Of a DNA stretch of 48,600 bases, positions 48,164 through 48,600 are shown in pieces. The notes beneath the pieces were generated by a model. The model did no database searches. It saw only the letters and a program-made list of their open reading frames with translations, and was not told where the DNA came from. This DNA is from Thiobacillus sp. (GTDB lineage Bacteria; Pseudomonadota; Gammaproteobacteria; Burkholderiales; Thiobacillaceae). Position numbers and translations under genes: made by a program. Position 1 is the first letter of the stretch, and every line of letters starts with the position of its first letter. The DNA lies in assembly GCA_030680405.1 (NCBI GenBank), contig JAUXVT010000039.1, positions 1 to 48,600 on the forward strand. The letters are read 5' to 3'.

Positions 48164-48600
48164 ATGACGACACATTTGATGAATACCTATGCGCGCCAGC
48201 CGCTTGCCTTTGTGCGCGGCGAAGGCGCTTACCTGTGGGACGAGGCCGGCAAGCGTTATCTCGACGCCGTCGCCGGGGTTGCGGTCAACGGGCTGGGCCA
48301 TGCCCACCCCAGGCTGGTCAAGGCGATTGCCGACCAGGCCGCCACGCTGATCCACAGCTCCAATCTGTACCGCGTGCTGCGTCAGGAAGAGCTGGCCGAC
48401 CGGCTGTGCGCGATTTCCGGCATGGACCGCGCCTTTTTCTGCAATTCGGGCTGCGAGGCCAACGAGGCGGCGATCAAGCTGGCGCGCCTGTATGGCCACG
48501 GCAAGGGCATCGAGGTGCCGACCATCATCGTGATGGAAAAGGCTTTCCACGGGCGCACCATGGCGACGCTGACCGCGACCGGCAGCCGCAAGATCCAGGC
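48164..48600 (+). CDS. argD: Acetylornithine aminotransferase, 3' end outside window
   Basis: The first 145 residues of a class III PLP aminotransferase. MTTHLMNTYARQPLAFVRGEG, LWDEAGKRYLDAVAGVAVNGLGHAHP and FFCNSGCEANEAAIKLARLYG match ArgD, with the PLP phosphate-binding NSGCEANEAA. The pyridoxal lysine lies beyond the right edge. ArgD transaminates N-acetylglutamate semialdehyde in arginine synthesis. A terminator separates it from the previous gene, so it has its own promoter. Confidence 0.9.
   Translation, partial: MTTHLMNTYARQPLAFVRGEGAYLWDEAGKRYLDAVAGVAVNGLGHAHPRLVKAIADQAATLIHSSNLYRVLRQEELADRLCAISGMDRAFFCNSGCEANEAAIKLARLYGHGKGIEVPTIIVMEKAFHGRTMATLTATGSRKIQ

Overview
The window is about 48.6 kb of GC-rich, gene-dense chromosome. 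It most resembles a betaproteobacterium of the Thiobacillus/Nitrosomonadales kind. Evidence for this is the short-form HisG, a DUF3579 protein, the mlaFEDCB-ibaG-murA order, the ribF-ileS-lspA-fkpB-ispH order, a complete minor-pilin operon and a PEP-CTERM protein. Genus is inference; no rRNA or tRNA gene was seen.

Layout. (1) 1-5.6 kb is housekeeping: 3' part of metZ, a secreted unknown protein, then on the minus strand ppiB and lpxH (lpxH has no ordinary start codon) and a TPR protein, then cysS and a short DUF72 protein. (2) 5.67-13.9 kb is one long plus-strand gene run for the envelope: mlaF, mlaE, mlaD, a TolC-family channel, mlaC, mlaB, an ABC ATPase/permease pair, ibaG, murA and hisG. 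A TolC-type protein sits between mlaD and mlaC. (3) 13.9-28.6 kb is a polysaccharide/LPS island. It opens with a decayed O-antigen ligase pseudogene abutting hisG and continues with two GT2 glycosyltransferases, a sugar-nucleotide epimerase, an intruding DUF4143 ATPase, a WecA/WbpL-like sugar-phosphate transferase, a WbpM-like 4,6-dehydratase, an intact O-antigen ligase, an unfamiliar glycosyltransferase-like protein, a GT10 fucosyltransferase-like enzyme, a GT9 heptosyltransferase-like enzyme, DUF6165, and on the minus strand a GT4 enzyme and an ELM1-family protein. (4) 28.8-29.9 kb holds thiO with a palindrome in its promoter. (5) 30.0-37.4 kb is the type IV pilus minor pilin operon: two FimT/GspH proteins, pilV, pilW, pilX, pilY1, a small secreted protein and a pilE-like pilin. 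(6) 37.4-38.35 kb is a scar region. It holds the decayed 3' end of a second ispH, a 55-residue PEP-CTERM protein on the minus strand and an IS3-type transposase fragment. (7) 38.37-46.4 kb on the minus strand is murJ, ribF, ileS, lspA, fkpB and ispH, with a toxin-antitoxin pair wedged between fkpB and ispH. (8) 46.5-48.6 kb holds rpsT, DUF3579, a 31-residue membrane peptide, a PuuD-like membrane protein and the 5' part of argD.

How the parts work together. Regions 2, 3 and 7 together supply the outer membrane: phospholipid trafficking (Mla), peptidoglycan precursors (MurA, MurJ), lipid A (LpxH), and O-antigen synthesis and ligation. The pilus operon encodes the tip/priming complex and a pilin. 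The most interesting items are the miniature PEP-CTERM protein, the ispH relic beside it, the replaced O-antigen ligase, the ATPase between two cooperating O-antigen genes, and the TolC-type protein within the Mla operon. I did not find a clear new defence or mobile system. All family assignments are by eye from motifs; no database search was possible.
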